Shown: one piece after another, positions 1 to 9,854 of the stretch
Position numbering within the stretch: the stretch's first letter is position 1
How the letters are laid out: every line of letters starts with the position of its first letter
Source: Stutzerimonas stutzeri
GTDB lineage: Bacteria; Pseudomonadota; Gammaproteobacteria; Pseudomonadales; Pseudomonadaceae
DNA: 55,980 bases
NCBI RefSeq assembly: GCF_000935215.1
Contig: NZ_JXXD01000068.1
Coordinates: forward strand, 1 to 55,980
Reading direction: 5' to 3'
Position numbers and translations under genes: made by a program
The notes under the pieces: model-generated
Databases searched by the model: none
The model's input: only the letters and a program-made list of their open reading frames with translations
What the model was told of the DNA's origin: nothing

Positions 1-137
1 CTTGCGTGAAAAGATTTCGCTCGGGCCCGCGGGGCCTGGGCTTGTGGCGGCGCAAGAGGGGGCCACGCTTTAAACAAGGATGACCCTGGTAGGACAAAAG
101 TCTAAGATGCTCGGCCCGCCATCAACCTGCTTCGGTC

Positions 138-614
138 ATGTCCTCACAGCGCATCAAAACCCCTTGCATTGGTCTGTGCTCGACGGTGTACGGCGATATC
201 GTCTGCCGTGGGTGCAAGCGATTCCATCATGAGGTGGTTAACTGGAACGCCTATGGCGAAGAGGAAAAGCGGGCGGTATGGCGGCGTCTGGAAATCCTCC
301 TGGCGCAGGTCATGACGGCCAAACTCGAAGTGTTCGATGCTCAGCTGTTGCGCCAGCAGCTGGAGGCTCGGCAGATCCGCTTTGTAGTGGAGCAGTCTCC
401 CTACTGCTGGGCCTATCAGTTGATCGCGCGCGGCGCGCGGCTGATTCAGCAGCTCGAAGCCTATGGCGTTGCTTTGCTACCCGAATTCCGTGATCGACCG
501 CTGCCTGAACTGCGCGACGCGATCGATCAGGAGTTCTTCCTGCTTTCCGAGGCTCATTACGAGCGCTACATCGCGCCACGCTTTCTAGCGGAAGGTATCG
601 ACTTCAGGGTCTGA
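138..614 (+). CDS. DUF1289 domain protein
   Basis: 158 residues. The N-terminus has the four-cysteine pattern of DUF1289 proteins (KTPCIGLCSTVYGD, then CRGCKR, residues 8-28), probably a small metal or Fe-S site. The remaining ~120 residues are helical and charged, a longer tail than in minimal DUF1289 proteins. No signal peptide or membrane segment is visible. The biochemical role of the family is not established, so no function is assigned. It stands alone, convergent with the universal stress gene that ends 40 bases downstream. The family call is secure, the function unknown. Confidence 0.85.
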   Translation: MSSQRIKTPCIGLCSTVYGDIVCRGCKRFHHEVVNWNAYGEEEKRAVWRRLEILLAQVMTAKLEVFDAQLLRQQLEARQIRFVVEQSPYCWAYQLIARGARLIQQLEAYGVALLPEFRDRPLPELRDAIDQEFFLLSEAHYERYIAPRFLAEGIDFRV

Positions 615-655
615 TGAAGCCCGCGGGCCAGTGCTTTCGTTCGGGGCGGTCTGAC

Positions 656-1516
656 TCAGTGGCGAACCAGGTCTTCGAGGTGATCGATGATGTCGTTGGG
701 CTTGAGTACCAGGACATCGCTTTCCAGCGTGTCGAGCACCACCTCGGCAGTGTTACCCATCAGCGCGCCAGAGAATCCGGTCCTCGCCACCGTGCCGATC
801 ACTGTGACGACGGCCTTGAGCTGGTGGCAAACGCGCGGAATCAGCGCATCGGCAGGGCCTTCCTCGACATGTAGCTGAGCGTCAGGAATCTGAAACTCTT
901 CCTGGAACTGCTTGCAGGCATCTCTATACCGAGCTTCGATGGTTTCCTTGAGTTGGAACGCCGGGTCGGCGGCGGAAAGCATCGCTGAAGGATGCGCACT
1001 GATGACGTGCAGCTTGCCGTCGGCGAGGCTGGCGATCTCGTAGCCGTGATTGATGATGGTCGCGTGCAGCGTGCGGTGTTCCAGATCGGCGTTGCCGACG
1101 TCCACCGCGGCGAGAATGTTTCCGCCTGTCCATGGCTTGTCAGTTTTCACCATCAGCACCGGGCTGGGGCAATAACGCAGCAGCTTCCAGTCCTCGGGAG
1201 TGAGCAGGGCGCGCTTGAGGGGGTTGTCCGGCACGTGCTGCTTGACGACCAACCCGCAACCTTCGGCCTGCTGCACGTTGATGATGGTCTGATGGATGCT
1301 CTCGTGCCACGCCTGCTGGGTGGACACCTGATGGCCCTCGCTAGCCAGCTGTTCGCTCAGTGAGGTCAGGTGGGCACCGTGGTCGTGTTTGGTATCGCAC
1401 ACCAGCAGGTGCAGGCGGGACTGGCTGACACTTGCGATCAGTCGCGCACGTTTGAGTGCCAGCTCTTGCGGCTGGTTCGGGTCAATTACCACGAGGATGC
1501 AGCGAATGGCTTGCAT
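656..1516 (-). CDS. Tandem universal stress protein (UspE-like)
   Basis: About 286 residues with two Usp domains in tandem: the first opens with IRCILVVIDP, the second with ILAAVDVGN at about residue 140. The C-terminal part has the nucleotide-binding type loop of Usp proteins (GTVARTGFSGALMGNTAE). Such proteins are cytoplasmic and support survival in stasis or low oxygen. I place the start at 1516 because a GGAG sits six bases upstream of that ATG; the frame is open to an earlier ATG at 1549. In Pseudomonas several Usp genes are under Anr control, but I see no clear Anr box here. Confidence 0.85.
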   Translation of the reverse strand: MQAIRCILVVIDPNQPQELALKRARLIASVSQSRLHLLVCDTKHDHGAHLTSLSEQLASEGHQVSTQQAWHESIHQTIINVQQAEGCGLVVKQHVPDNPLKRALLTPEDWKLLRYCPSPVLMVKTDKPWTGGNILAAVDVGNADLEHRTLHATIINHGYEIASLADGKLHVISAHPSAMLSAADPAFQLKETIEARYRDACKQFQEEFQIPDAQLHVEEGPADALIPRVCHQLKAVVTVIGTVARTGFSGALMGNTAEVVLDTLESDVLVLKPNDIIDHLEDLVRH

Positions 1517-1694
1517 GATCGGCTCCATTTCCAGATTCAGGTTGGTCAACTATAGACAAGCCTGCGATGCCGGCCGTGATGTATATCAAGCAAGGCTGGC
1601 TGCTCCGCGCGGCATTCGCAATAATGCCCGTCCGGTGTCCGGCGGTGCCATTTAACTGTCGGCTTATTAAGTTCCTGAATATGCAAGGCTAGAC

Positions 1695-2300
1695 ATGCTT
1701 CCTGATCTCAACGAATTCCTCGGTTGTGCCACACCCGCCGCATGGGTGGATGCAGCGTTGCAGAATCAGGATGTGATGCTCATCGATCATGGAAACTGCG
1801 AGAAGAAGGCGGCAGGTGCGGCGTTCCAGTTGATGTTTCGCTACGTTGACAAACCGGACCTGCAGAACAAGATGTCGCGCCTCGCCCGTGAGGAGCTGCG
1901 TCATTTCGAGCAGGTACTGGCAATCGTTCGCCGACGAGAGATCCAGCTGCGGAACGTTGGGTCGTCACGCTATGCAGCCGGCCTGCGCGAACTCGTACGC
2001 AATCATGAGCCGTACCGGCTGACTGATACGCTGGTGATCGGTGCCTTTATCGAAGCACGCTCCTGTGAGCGTTTCGCCATGTTGGTGCCGCATCTGGATG
2101 AGGAGCTGGGCAAGTTCTATCACGGGCTGCTCAAGTCGGAAGCGCGGCACTTTCAGGACTATCTCAAGCTGGCGTACCAATATGGCGATGCGGCCGATGT
2201 CGATACGGCGATCATTCGGGTACGTGAACGCGAGCGCGAGCTCATCGAAAGCCCGGACGCCGAGTTTCGCTTTCACAGCGGCGTGCCGCTGGCGGCTTAG
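1695..2300 (+). CDS. miaE: tRNA-(ms2io6A)-hydroxylase MiaE
   Basis: 201 residues, the normal MiaE length. It is a ferritin-like diiron monooxygenase that hydroxylates the isopentenyl side chain of ms2i6A37 in tRNAs reading UNN codons. Iron-ligand signatures are visible: the helix [14 protein letters not shown] (about residues 63-76) and the later [15 protein letters not shown] (about 145-160), both with the E-x2-H pattern, plus an earlier Glu-rich helix. The gene is monocistronic; its last four bases overlap the convergent lpxH end. Confidence 0.93.
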   Translation: MLPDLNEFLGCATPAAWVDAALQNQDVMLIDHGNCEKKAAGAAFQLMFRYVDKPDLQNKMSRLAREELRHFEQVLAIVRRREIQLRNVGSSRYAAGLRELVRNHEPYRLTDTLVIGAFIEARSCERFAMLVPHLDEELGKFYHGLLKSEARHFQDYLKLAYQYGDAADVDTAIIRVRERERELIESPDAEFRFHSGVPLAA

Positions 2301-3019
2301 TTCAGATCGAACGGGGCCTGTTGAAAGCCGCTCTCGTCGACCTGTAACGCCCAGCCTTGCTGGTCCCAGTCGCCGAGCACGATGCGCCGTGCCGGGCGGC
2401 CGTCGACTTCCAGTTCGTGTGTCGCGGGGCGATGGGTGTGGCCATGGATCAGGGTCCGCACGCCATGCTCGGCGAGTACTCGAGGAACCAGCTCCGGGGT
2501 GACATCGATGATGTCCGAAGCCTTCATGCGCGTCTGGGCGCGACTTTCATTGCGCAGCTTGCGCGCGAGTTTTCGGCGAGTGGACAACGGCAGATGACGC
2601 AGGATGAACAGGCTGAGCGGATTGCGCAGCAAACGCCGTAACCGCATGTAGCCTTCGTCGCGGGTGCACAGGCTGTCGCCATGCATCAGCAGGACGCGCT
2701 CACCGCCGAGCTGGACCACACTCGGGTCGCCCAGCAGCGTACAGCCCGCCGCGCGGCAGAAGCCCTTGCCCAGCATGAAGTCACGGTTGCCGTGCATCAG
2801 GTAAATGCGCGTACCGCGTTCGCTCAGGGCGCGTAACGCGTCGGCGATCGATTGCTGGAAGGGTGTCATGGCATCGTCGCCGATCCAGACCTCAAAAAAG
2901 TCGCCGAGTATGTACAGCGCTTCGGCCTGGCACGCGCGAGTGGCGAGAAAATGCAGAAACGCCCGGGTAATGTCCGGGCGTTCCTCTTCCAGGTGCAGAT
3001 CGGAGATCAGCAGAATCAC
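2297..3019 (-). CDS. lpxH: UDP-2,3-diacylglucosamine diphosphatase LpxH
   Basis: 240 residues. This calcineurin-like phosphoesterase cleaves UDP-2,3-diacylglucosamine to lipid X and UMP in lipid A synthesis at the inner face of the cytoplasmic membrane. All metallophosphoesterase blocks are present: [11 protein letters not shown] near residue 6, [11 protein letters not shown] near 40, GNRDFMLG near 78, the His of LLMHGD, and the terminal HGHTHRP. It lies six bases after ppiB on the same strand, the usual Pseudomonas order, so the two are probably co-transcribed. Confidence 0.96.
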   Translation of the reverse strand: MILLISDLHLEEERPDITRAFLHFLATRACQAEALYILGDFFEVWIGDDAMTPFQQSIADALRALSERGTRIYLMHGNRDFMLGKGFCRAAGCTLLGDPSVVQLGGERVLLMHGDSLCTRDEGYMRLRRLLRNPLSLFILRHLPLSTRRKLARKLRNESRAQTRMKASDIIDVTPELVPRVLAEHGVRTLIHGHTHRPATHELEVDGRPARRIVLGDWDQQGWALQVDESGFQQAPFDLN

Positions 3020-3025
3020 TCGCGA

Positions 3026-3520
3026 TTACTCGACGATTTCCGCTTTCTCGATCACCACGTCTTCCACTGGAACGTCCTGGTGACCGGATTTCATGGTGGT
3101 CGCCACGGCCTTGATCTTCTCGACCACGTCCATGCCTTCGGTCACCTCGCCGAATACGGCGTAACCCCAGCCCTGAACGGTTGGCGCGCTGTGATCGAGG
3201 AAGTCGTTGTCCTTCACGTTGATGAAGAACTGCGCGGAGGCAGAGTGCGGCTCCATGGTGCGCGCCATGGCCAGGGTACCGGTCTTGTTCGACAGGCCGT
3301 TGTTGGCCTCGTTCTTGATAGGGGCGCGAGTCGGCTTCTGCTTCATGCCAGACTCGAAACCGCCGCCCTGGATCATGAAGTTGCTGATCACGCGGTGGAA
3401 GATGGTGCCGTCGTAGTGACCGCTCTTCACGTATTCCTTGAAGTTGGCAGTGGTTTCCGGTGCCTTGTCTTCGAACAGGTTGACGGTGATGACGCCGTAG
3501 TTGGTGTGCAGTTTGATCAT
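3026..3520 (-). CDS. ppiB: Peptidyl-prolyl cis-trans isomerase B (cyclophilin)
   Basis: 164 residues, a single cyclophilin domain without signal peptide, so the cytoplasmic PpiB. The core [18 protein letters not shown] contains the catalytic Arg and the Phe-x-x-x-x-Gln pattern. Further family residues appear at [21 protein letters not shown]. It catalyses proline isomerisation during folding. The gene is divergent from glnS across a 200-base region that must carry both promoters, and is followed after five bases by lpxH. Confidence 0.96.
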   Translation of the reverse strand: MIKLHTNYGVITVNLFEDKAPETTANFKEYVKSGHYDGTIFHRVISNFMIQGGGFESGMKQKPTRAPIKNEANNGLSNKTGTLAMARTMEPHSASAQFFINVKDNDFLDHSAPTVQGWGYAVFGEVTEGMDVVEKIKAVATTMKSGHQDVPVEDVVIEKAEIVE

Positions 3521-3722
3521 CGGGGAGAGATTCCGTTTTCGTGGGGCTGGCCAAGTGCGGGACAGGCCGCTGCAAGGGTCGTCGTACCGAATGCCGTCAG
3601 GCGCTGATGGCAGTGCCGCCTTGGGCGCATTGCTCTGTCAGGGGGTTGACGGGTCCGCTATGATAAGCGCTTTGATTTGGTCGGCCTACCCTGAGCCGCA
3701 CTCGCTGATCGTTAAGGACATC

Positions 3723-5390
3723 ATGAGCAAGCCCGAGACTCCCGCCGCTAGCAACTTTCTCCGTCCGATCGTCCAGGCCGACCTGGACTCCGGCAAGCAC
3801 GCCAAGATCGTCACCCGCTTCCCGCCTGAGCCCAATGGCTATCTGCATATCGGCCACGCCAAATCGATCTGCCTGAATTTCGGCCTGGCGAAGGAGTTCG
3901 GTGGCGAGTGCAACCTGCGCTTCGATGACACCAACCCGGCCAAGGAAGACCAGGAGTACATCGACGCCATCAAGAGTGATGTCGAATGGCTGGGCTTTCA
4001 GTGGGCGGGCGAGGAGCGCTATGCCTCCAATTATTTCGATCAGCTGCACGAGTGGGCAATTCACCTGATCAAGGCGGGCAAGGCCTATGTCTGTGATCTG
4101 ACGCCTGAGCAAGCGCGTGAGTATCGCGGCAGCCTGACCGAGCCCGGCAAGAACAGTCCGTTCCGCGAGCGGTCGGTGGAGGAAAACCTCGATCTCTTCG
4201 CGCGCATGAAAGCCGGTGAATTCCCGGATGGCGCCCGTGCGCTGCGGGCGAAGATCGACATGGCTTCGCCCAACATGAACCTGCGCGACCCGATCCTCTA
4301 TCGCATTCGCCATGCGCACCATCACCAGACCGGCGACAAGTGGTGCATCTACCCCAGCTACGATTTCACCCATGGTCAGTCGGATGCCATCGAAGGCATC
4401 ACGCATTCGATCTGTACATTGGAATTCGAGGATCACCGTCCGCTGTATGAGTGGTTCCTGGCCAACTTGCCGGTGCCGGCGCAGCCGCGTCAGTACGAAT
4501 TCGCTCGCCTCAACCTGAACTACACCATCACCAGCAAGCGCAAGCTCAAGCAGCTGGTCGATGAGAAGCACGTGAACGGCTGGGACGATCCGAGGATGTC
4601 GACGCTTTCGGGCTTTCGTCGTCGCGGTTACACCCCGGCGTCGATCCGCAATTTCTGCGACATGATCGGTGTGAATCGCGCCGGTGGCGTCGTCGACATC
4701 GGCATGCTGGAGTTCGCCATCCGCGAAGATCTTGATGCCAATGCAGCCCGTGCAATGTGCGTGCTCAAGCCGCTCAAGGTGGTGATTACCAACTACCCGG
4801 AAGGTCAGGTCGAGAACCTCGAGCTACCGCGCCATCCCAAGCAGGATATGGGCGTGCGGGTGCTGCCATTCAGCCGGGAACTCTACATCGACGCCGGCGA
4901 CTTCGAGGAAGTCCCTCCGGCTGGGTTCAAACGCTTGATTCCGGGCGGCGAAGTGCGCCTGCGCGGCAGCTACGTCATCCGTGCCGATGAAGCCGTGAAG
5001 GATGATCAGGGCAATATCGTCGAGCTGCGCTGTTCCTATGACGAGAACACCCTCGGCAAGAATCCGGAGGGGCGCAAGGTCAAGGGCGTCATCCACTGGG
5101 TGCCGGCCGCCGAGAGCGTCGAGTGCGAGGTGCGTCTGTACGATCGCCTGTTCCGCTCGGCCAATCCGGAAAAGGACGAGGAGGGCGGTAGCTTCCTCGA
5201 CAACATCAATCTGGAGTCGCTGGTTGTGCTCAAGGGGTGCCGTGCCGAGCCGTCGCTGGCCAGTGCCGAACCTGAAGAGCGGTTCCAGTTTGAACGCGAA
5301 GGCTATTTCTGCGCGGACATGAAGGACAGCAAGCCGGGCGCTCCCGTGTTCAACCGCACCGTCACGCTGCGTGACTCCTGGGGTCAATGA
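3723..5390 (+). CDS. glnS: Glutaminyl-tRNA synthetase
   Basis: 555 residues, a class I aminoacyl-tRNA synthetase charging tRNA-Gln. The HIGH signature is [15 protein letters not shown] (about residues 34-48); the KMSKS-equivalent loop is [11 protein letters not shown] near 270. Anticodon-binding beta-barrels fill the C-terminal half. The frame is open well upstream of this ATG, but family alignment starts with MSKPETPA at 3723. Its TGA overlaps the ATG of cysS, which indicates translational coupling of two synthetase genes. Confidence 0.97.
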   Translation: MSKPETPAASNFLRPIVQADLDSGKHAKIVTRFPPEPNGYLHIGHAKSICLNFGLAKEFGGECNLRFDDTNPAKEDQEYIDAIKSDVEWLGFQWAGEERYASNYFDQLHEWAIHLIKAGKAYVCDLTPEQAREYRGSLTEPGKNSPFRERSVEENLDLFARMKAGEFPDGARALRAKIDMASPNMNLRDPILYRIRHAHHHQTGDKWCIYPSYDFTHGQSDAIEGITHSICTLEFEDHRPLYEWFLANLPVPAQPRQYEFARLNLNYTITSKRKLKQLVDEKHVNGWDDPRMSTLSGFRRRGYTPASIRNFCDMIGVNRAGGVVDIGMLEFAIREDLDANAARAMCVLKPLKVVITNYPEGQVENLELPRHPKQDMGVRVLPFSRELYIDAGDFEEVPPAGFKRLIPGGEVRLRGSYVIRADEAVKDDQGNIVELRCSYDENTLGKNPEGRKVKGVIHWVPAAESVECEVRLYDRLFRSANPEKDEEGGSFLDNINLESLVVLKGCRAEPSLASAEPEERFQFEREGYFCADMKDSKPGAPVFNRTVTLRDSWGQ

Positions 5391-6775
5391 TGGCGCTGTC
5401 GATCTACAACACGCTGACCAAGACCAAGGAAGCGTTCCGCCCGCTGGAAGGCAACAAGGTGCGTATGTACGTCTGTGGCATGACGGTCTATGACTTCTGC
5501 CACATCGGTCATGCACGGGTGATGGTCGCGTTCGACGTGGTCACCCGTTGGCTGCGCCACCGCGGCTACGACGTGACCTACGTGCGTAACATCACCGACA
5601 TCGACGACAAGATCATCCGCCGTGCCAGCGAGAACGGCGAGCCGTTCCAGGCGCTGGTCGAGAGAATGATCGCCGCCATGCACGAGGACGAGACCCGCCT
5701 CAACGTACTGCGTCCGGATATCGAGCCACGTGCGACTGACCATATCGCCGGCATGCATACGATGATCCAGACGCTCATCGACAAGGGCTTCGCCTATGCG
5801 CCGGGCAATGGTGATGTCTATTACCGGGTCGGCAAGTTCGTCGGTTACGGCAAGCTGTCGCGGCGCAAGATCGAGGACCTGAAGATCGGCGCGCGCATCG
5901 AGGTCGATGAGGCCAAGGATGATCCACTGGATTTCGTGCTGTGGAAGGGCGCCAAGCCAGGTGAACCGAGCTGGGATTCGCCCTGGGGCGCCGGTCGTCC
6001 GGGCTGGCATATCGAATGCTCGGTGATGTCGACCTGCTGCCTAGGCGAGACCTTCGACATTCATGGCGGTGGTCCGGATCTGGTGTTCCCGCACCACGAG
6101 AACGAGATCGCCCAAAGTGAAGCAGCCACTGGCAAGCAGTACGCCAATGCCTGGATGCATGCCGGCGCGGTGCGTGTCGATGGCGAGAAGATGTCCAAGA
6201 GCCTAGGCAACTTCTTCACCATTCGGGAAGTGCTGGAAAAGTACCATCCTGAGGTGGTGCGCTATCTGCTGGTTTCCAGCCACTATCGCAGCCCAATCAA
6301 CTACTCCGAAGACAGCCTGCGCGAGGCCAAGGGCGCCCTGGAACGCTTCTACAACGGCCTCAAGGGCCTGCCTGAGGCGACGCCGGGCGGCGGCGACGAG
6401 TTCGTCGCGCGCTTCGGCGTGGCGATGGACGACGACTTCAATTCGCCGGAAGCCTGCGCGGTGCTGTTCGAGATGATCCGTGAGGTGAACCGTCTGCGTG
6501 AGTCTGATCTGGCCGCAGCTGCGGCGCTGGCTGCGCGCCTCAAGGAATTGGCTGGTGTATTGGGCGTGCTGCAGCTTGAGCCTGAAGCCTTCCTGCAGGC
6601 TGGTGCGGCGGGCAAGGTCGATGCCACCGAGGTCGAGGCGTTGATCGCTGCGCGCCTCACGGCTCGAGCTGAAAAGAACTGGGCCGAATCCGATCGTATC
6701 CGTGAACAGCTCACCGCGATGGGGGTGGTGCTGGAGGATGGCAAAGGCGGAACGACATGGCGTCTTGCTGAATAA
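5387..6775 (+). CDS. cysS: Cysteinyl-tRNA synthetase
   Basis: 462 residues, class I synthetase for tRNA-Cys. HIGH is in CHIGHARV (about residues 38-45). Zinc ligands are supplied by [19 protein letters not shown] and [20 protein letters not shown] lies near residue 268. Two consecutive ATGs (5387 and 5390) are possible starts; the first overlaps the glnS stop as ATGATGA. A strong terminator follows the stop codon. Confidence 0.97.
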   Translation: MMALSIYNTLTKTKEAFRPLEGNKVRMYVCGMTVYDFCHIGHARVMVAFDVVTRWLRHRGYDVTYVRNITDIDDKIIRRASENGEPFQALVERMIAAMHEDETRLNVLRPDIEPRATDHIAGMHTMIQTLIDKGFAYAPGNGDVYYRVGKFVGYGKLSRRKIEDLKIGARIEVDEAKDDPLDFVLWKGAKPGEPSWDSPWGAGRPGWHIECSVMSTCCLGETFDIHGGGPDLVFPHHENEIAQSEAATGKQYANAWMHAGAVRVDGEKMSKSLGNFFTIREVLEKYHPEVVRYLLVSSHYRSPINYSEDSLREAKGALERFYNGLKGLPEATPGGGDEFVARFGVAMDDDFNSPEACAVLFEMIREVNRLRESDLAAAAALAARLKELAGVLGVLQLEPEAFLQAGAAGKVDATEVEALIAARLTARAEKNWAESDRIREQLTAMGVVLEDGKGGTTWRLAE

Positions 6776-6792
6776 AAGTGACGGCGTACTCA

Positions 6793-6824
6793 AAAACGGC
6801 ACCGAAAGGTGCCGTTCTTGTTTT
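6793..6824 (+). terminator. Rho-independent terminator after cysS
   Basis: A 9-bp stem (AACGGCACC with GGTGCCGTT) closes a GAAA tetraloop and is followed by CTTGTTTT. It lies between the convergent cysS and folD genes; the A-rich left flank means it may also act for folD. Confidence 0.88.
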
Positions 6825-6835
6825 ACTCGCAGTAG

Positions 6836-7690
6836 TTATCGATGCAAATGTTCGGCGGCGTGCAGTGTGTTTTCCAGCAGGCAGGCTCGGGTCATCGGAC
6901 CTACTCCACCCGGAACCGGAGTGATCCAGGCGGCACGTTCGCTGGCTGGTCCGAATTCAACGTCGCCCAGCAGGCGCCCGTCGGCCTGGCGGTTGATGCC
7001 CACATCGATGACGATCGCCCCAGGCTTGATCCACTCACCCTTCACCAGACCGGTGATACCGGTCGCTACCACGACCAGATCAGCTCGGCGAACGTGCTCT
7101 TCGAGGTTGCGGGTGAAGCGATGGGTAACGGTGGTGGTACAGCCAGCCAAGAGCAGTTCCAGCGCCATTGGGCGACCGACAATGTTGGATGCGCCCACGA
7201 CGACCGCATCCAGACCGTGCAGATCGACACCGGTGCTCTCCAGCAGCGTGATGATCCCCTTTGGCGTGCAGGGGCGTAGCAGCGGCATGCGTTGCGCGAG
7301 ACGACCGACGTTATAGGGGTGGAAGCCGTCCACATCCTTGTCCGGACGGATGCGCTCGAGCAATTGCGAAGCATCGAGGTGTTTTGGCAGCGGCAGTTGC
7401 ACAAGGATGCCGTCGATGGAGGCGTCGTCGTTGAGCTGATCGATTAGCGCAAGAAGATCTTCCTGGCGAGTATCGCTCGGCAGGTCATGGGCCACGGAAT
7501 TGAAGCCCACCTCCGCGCAATCCTTGCGCTTGTGCGCCACGTAAACCTGGGAGGCTGGGTCGCTGCCCACCAGGATCACGGCGAGGCCGGGAGCGCGAAG
7601 CCCTTGGGCGCGGCGTTCGGCAACACGACCGGAGATCTGTTGGCGAATGTTGGCAGCAATCGTTTTACCGTCGATCAGTTTTGCGGTCAT
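6836..7690 (-). CDS. folD: Bifunctional methylene-THF dehydrogenase/cyclohydrolase FolD
   Basis: 284 residues, the standard FolD length. It interconverts 5,10-methylene-THF, methenyl-THF and 10-formyl-THF with NADP in the cytoplasm. Visible signatures are the substrate motif [14 protein letters not shown] (about residues 50-63, with the catalytic Lys), [13 protein letters not shown] near 98, and the NADP-binding segment [18 protein letters not shown] near 163-180, ending in [18 protein letters not shown]. It converges on cysS and is divergent from the downstream tRNA operon. Confidence 0.97.
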   Translation of the reverse strand: MTAKLIDGKTIAANIRQQISGRVAERRAQGLRAPGLAVILVGSDPASQVYVAHKRKDCAEVGFNSVAHDLPSDTRQEDLLALIDQLNDDASIDGILVQLPLPKHLDASQLLERIRPDKDVDGFHPYNVGRLAQRMPLLRPCTPKGIITLLESTGVDLHGLDAVVVGASNIVGRPMALELLLAGCTTTVTHRFTRNLEEHVRRADLVVVATGITGLVKGEWIKPGAIVIDVGINRQADGRLLGDVEFGPASERAAWITPVPGGVGPMTRACLLENTLHAAEHLHR

Positions 7691-7823
7691 GACGCTTGGT
7701 TAACCATTGGAGAGGACTTGGAAAGGGCGCGTATTCTCGCATGTCGCAGCGATGTGGCAAAGGCGAAGCAGCTACCGGCACCTGTAACTCCTTTATCTAA
7801 CTGAAATTTTTTTGAATTTGCTG

Positions 7824-7850
7824 TTGACGAGTGTTTGGAGCCTCTATAAC
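7824..7850 (+). promoter_or_regulatory. Probable sigma-70 promoter of the tRNA operon
   Basis: TTGACG at 7824-7829 and TATAAC at 7845-7850 form a near-consensus pair with a short 15-base spacer. The GC-rich stretch just after the -10 (CGCCCCGC) resembles the discriminator of stringently controlled stable-RNA promoters. It would start a leader of about 105 bases before tRNA-Arg. Confidence 0.6.
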
Positions 7851-7963
7851 ATTCGCCCCGCTTGTCGAGCACAGCCTGCTGCTGGGTAAGATGGCTTTCG
7901 AAGAGGGTTACTTCTTCAATAGCCGGAGCTTCAAGTCTGCGCTCCGAACAGAATGCAGATAAA

Positions 7964-8040
7964 GCGCCCGTAGCTCAGCTGGATAGAGCATCCGCCTTCT
8001 AAGCGGATGGTCGCAGGTTCGAGTCCTGCCGGGTGCGCCA
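7964..8040 (+). tRNA. tRNA-Arg (anticodon UCU)
   Basis: 77-nt cloverleaf. The acceptor strand GCGCCCG pairs with CGGGTGC, CCA is encoded, the T-loop is GGTTCGAGTCC and the D-loop AGCTCAGCTGGATAGAGC. The anticodon stem TCCGC/GCGGA closes the loop CTTCTAA, giving anticodon TCT, which reads AGA/AGG. Confidence 0.97.
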
Positions 8041-8072
8041 TTTCGGCCTCTGGCACAAGCAAATGCAATATG

Positions 8073-8148
8073 GTGGGCGTAGCTCAGTTGGTAGAGCACA
8101 GGATTGTGGCTCCTGGTGTCGAGGGTTCGATCCCCTTCGTCCACCCCA
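8073..8148 (+). tRNA. tRNA-His (anticodon GUG)
   Basis: 76-nt cloverleaf with acceptor GTGGGCG and encoded CCA. The anticodon loop TTGTGGC within CAGGA/TCCTG gives GTG. The G at 8072 can serve as the extra G(-1) specific to tRNA-His, opposite C73 (8145). Confidence 0.97.
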
Positions 8149-8160
8149 TATTCCAGAAAG

Positions 8161-8184
8161 CGCCAGGCATTGCCTGGCGTTTTC
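8161..8184 (+). terminator. Hairpin with U tract between tRNA-His and tRNA-Leu
   Basis: An 8-bp GC-rich stem (CGCCAGGC/GCCTGGCG) with a three-base loop is followed by TTTTCGTTT. It has the form of an intrinsic terminator inside the tRNA cluster. It could reduce transcription of tRNA-Leu or mark a processing point; tRNA-Leu may have its own promoter. Confidence 0.6.
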
Positions 8185-8200
8185 GTTTAAGCCCTGCTTG

Positions 8201-8285
8201 GCGGACGTGGTGAAATTGGTAGACACACCAGATTTAGGTTCTGGCGCCGCAAGGTGTGAGAGTTCGAGTCTCTCCGTCCGCACCA
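8201..8285 (+). tRNA. tRNA-Leu (anticodon UAG)
   Basis: 85-nt class II tRNA with a long variable arm, acceptor GCGGACG pairing with CGTCCGC, discriminator A and encoded CCA. The anticodon loop TTTAGGT inside CCAGA/TCTGG gives TAG, which reads CUN leucine codons. Confidence 0.97.
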
Positions 8286-8327
8286 TCTCATGATTTCGAA
8301 GCTTTGCAAGAAGAATCGAAAATCTTT

Positions 8328-8353
8328 AAAAGCCCCGTAACAGGGGCTTTTTT
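8328..8353 (+). terminator. Terminator of the tRNA operon
   Basis: Stem AAAAGCCCC/GGGGCTTTT with loop GTAACA, running into TTTTT. It closes the tRNA cluster and lies about 75 bases before the 3' end of the convergent membrane-protein gene. Confidence 0.88.
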
Positions 8354-8426
8354 GTGTCTGCTGTTGTAACACGTGAGGCTACGCACGATGCCTTGCAGCG
8401 CAGACGGCGGAGGTTGATGGTACTGA

Positions 8427-9854
8427 TTATCCTCGCCGCCACAGACGACTCAATCGATGCCATGCGGGGCGTTGTAGCTCAGGTGGTTCAGGCCAGTGGG
8501 CCTTCTTGCTTTCGCATTGCACTATGCCGTTGGTACCGAGCCTCAGGCGCCAGCGCTGGGCCGATGGAAAATGCTCACCGGGATTGGTGTGCAACAGCAG
8601 CAGGTTGTAGTCGTGCTGCTTCTCGATGGGGTGGGCTTGAACTGAACCTTTGCTGCCATCGCTGGCGGAATCATCTTCGTCGGCCGGGACAAACAATTTG
8701 TTGTGGCTCGCCTGGATCATCGCGCAAAGCTGTTCGCAATCCAGCGTGAGCCGCTCCCGAATCTCGTCGTGTTCCAATGCTGCGTTGTCCAGACTCAGCA
8801 GCACGCGATAGCAGATGATCTGCCGCTCCTCGTTGGTGGCCCATTTGCCGGAGTGTTCCCGAACCAGGGGCGGTAGATCCGCCAGCTTGCGGTAGTCGAG
8901 CCAGACCCGTTGCTGCGCGAGCAACTTGCGGGTGTAGGGCATGAACAGGCGAATCTTCCAGCGCGGCTTGCCTTTGCGTAGTCTGCGGGTGATGGCGGTG
9001 ATCATGTCGTCGCGCAGCAGATCACGGACGGCGTAGACCAGCGCTATCACAAGCAGAAGAGTGAGCGAGAGTTTCTCGCTGGCGTCGCGCGCATTGAACA
9101 GGAAGTAGGTGAAGAGCGACATGATCAGCATCGTCGACGCCGCCTTGACCAGCTTGTGAGTGCCGGCGCCCAACTGCGTAACCTTCGAACGCAGCAGTAC
9201 TGGGTACTCCAGCAGCCGGTGATATAGAGCCATGCGGTTCCATATGCGTGTCGGGGTGCCGTGGAAGTCGCTCAGGTACTCGCGCTCCTTACGGTATCTG
9301 TGTTCCTGGTGCAGGAACTCCGCCACTGATTGCTTGAGTTCCTCGTCGAGGGCCGCGTAGCCCTCGAGGGTCATGCTTTCCAGCAAGAATTGCTCGGCAT
9401 GCCACGAGAAATAGATGTCCATCTGGCGGAAGTAGCGCTGTTGGTTGCTCTGCTTCGGGCTGGACTTGCGCAGGCGTTGCGCGAAGTTCTGGCTGAGCCG
9501 CAGGGCTCGCGCTACGGGCTCTGCCACAGCTTCGGACGTGAGCATCTGCTGGCGCAAGCGCTCCATTGAAGCCTGGTACTGGAAGAACCAGGAGCCGTAC
9601 ATGATTTCGTAGTGCGGTGAGAGCAGCACGAAGGATTGGTCAGCCTTGCTGATGCGGTCCTTCGATGGCATGCCAAGCAGCCCGAAACTGTGCGTTAGGG
9701 TCGTAAAGAAAAACTGCTCTTCCGACAGGGTCCAGGCCGACAGGTTGCTCTCGTGCGGGGTGAACAGATACAGCTCGATCTTGTGCCGTCCAGGCTGCTT
9801 CAGCGTGCGGGTCAGCTGCAGGCGGAAATCACCTTTGCGCTTGAGCGAAAACAC
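8427..9854 (-). CDS. Membrane protein of unknown function, 475 aa
   Basis: 475 residues; I do not recognise a named family. The N-terminal 230 residues are hydrophilic and rich in aromatic and charged residues. They are followed by two close hydrophobic segments at about 238-254 and 261-279, separated by only a few residues, so the protein probably has a two-helix hairpin with both large domains in the cytoplasm. The ~190-residue C-terminal domain starts with a basic stretch (RRLRKGKPRWK). No signal peptide, Walker motif or catalytic signature is evident. It is monocistronic and begins the accessory region beside the tRNA cluster. The coding call is strong because of length and family-like composition. 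Confidence 0.75.
   Translation of the reverse strand: MFSLKRKGDFRLQLTRTLKQPGRHKIELYLFTPHESNLSAWTLSEEQFFFTTLTHSFGLLGMPSKDRISKADQSFVLLSPHYEIMYGSWFFQYQASMERLRQQMLTSEAVAEPVARALRLSQNFAQRLRKSSPKQSNQQRYFRQMDIYFSWHAEQFLLESMTLEGYAALDEELKQSVAEFLHQEHRYRKEREYLSDFHGTPTRIWNRMALYHRLLEYPVLLRSKVTQLGAGTHKLVKAASTMLIMSLFTYFLFNARDASEKLSLTLLLVIALVYAVRDLLRDDMITAITRRLRKGKPRWKIRLFMPYTRKLLAQQRVWLDYRKLADLPPLVREHSGKWATNEERQIICYRVLLSLDNAALEHDEIRERLTLDCEQLCAMIQASHNKLFVPADEDDSASDGSKGSVQAHPIEKQHDYNLLLLHTNPGEHFPSAQRWRLRLGTNGIVQCESKKAHWPEPPELQRPAWHRLSRLWRRG

Noticed and set aside
3597-4571. 324-codon open frame antisense to the start of glnS
   Set aside because: Lies over well-conserved glutaminyl-tRNA synthetase coding sequence; no independent support.
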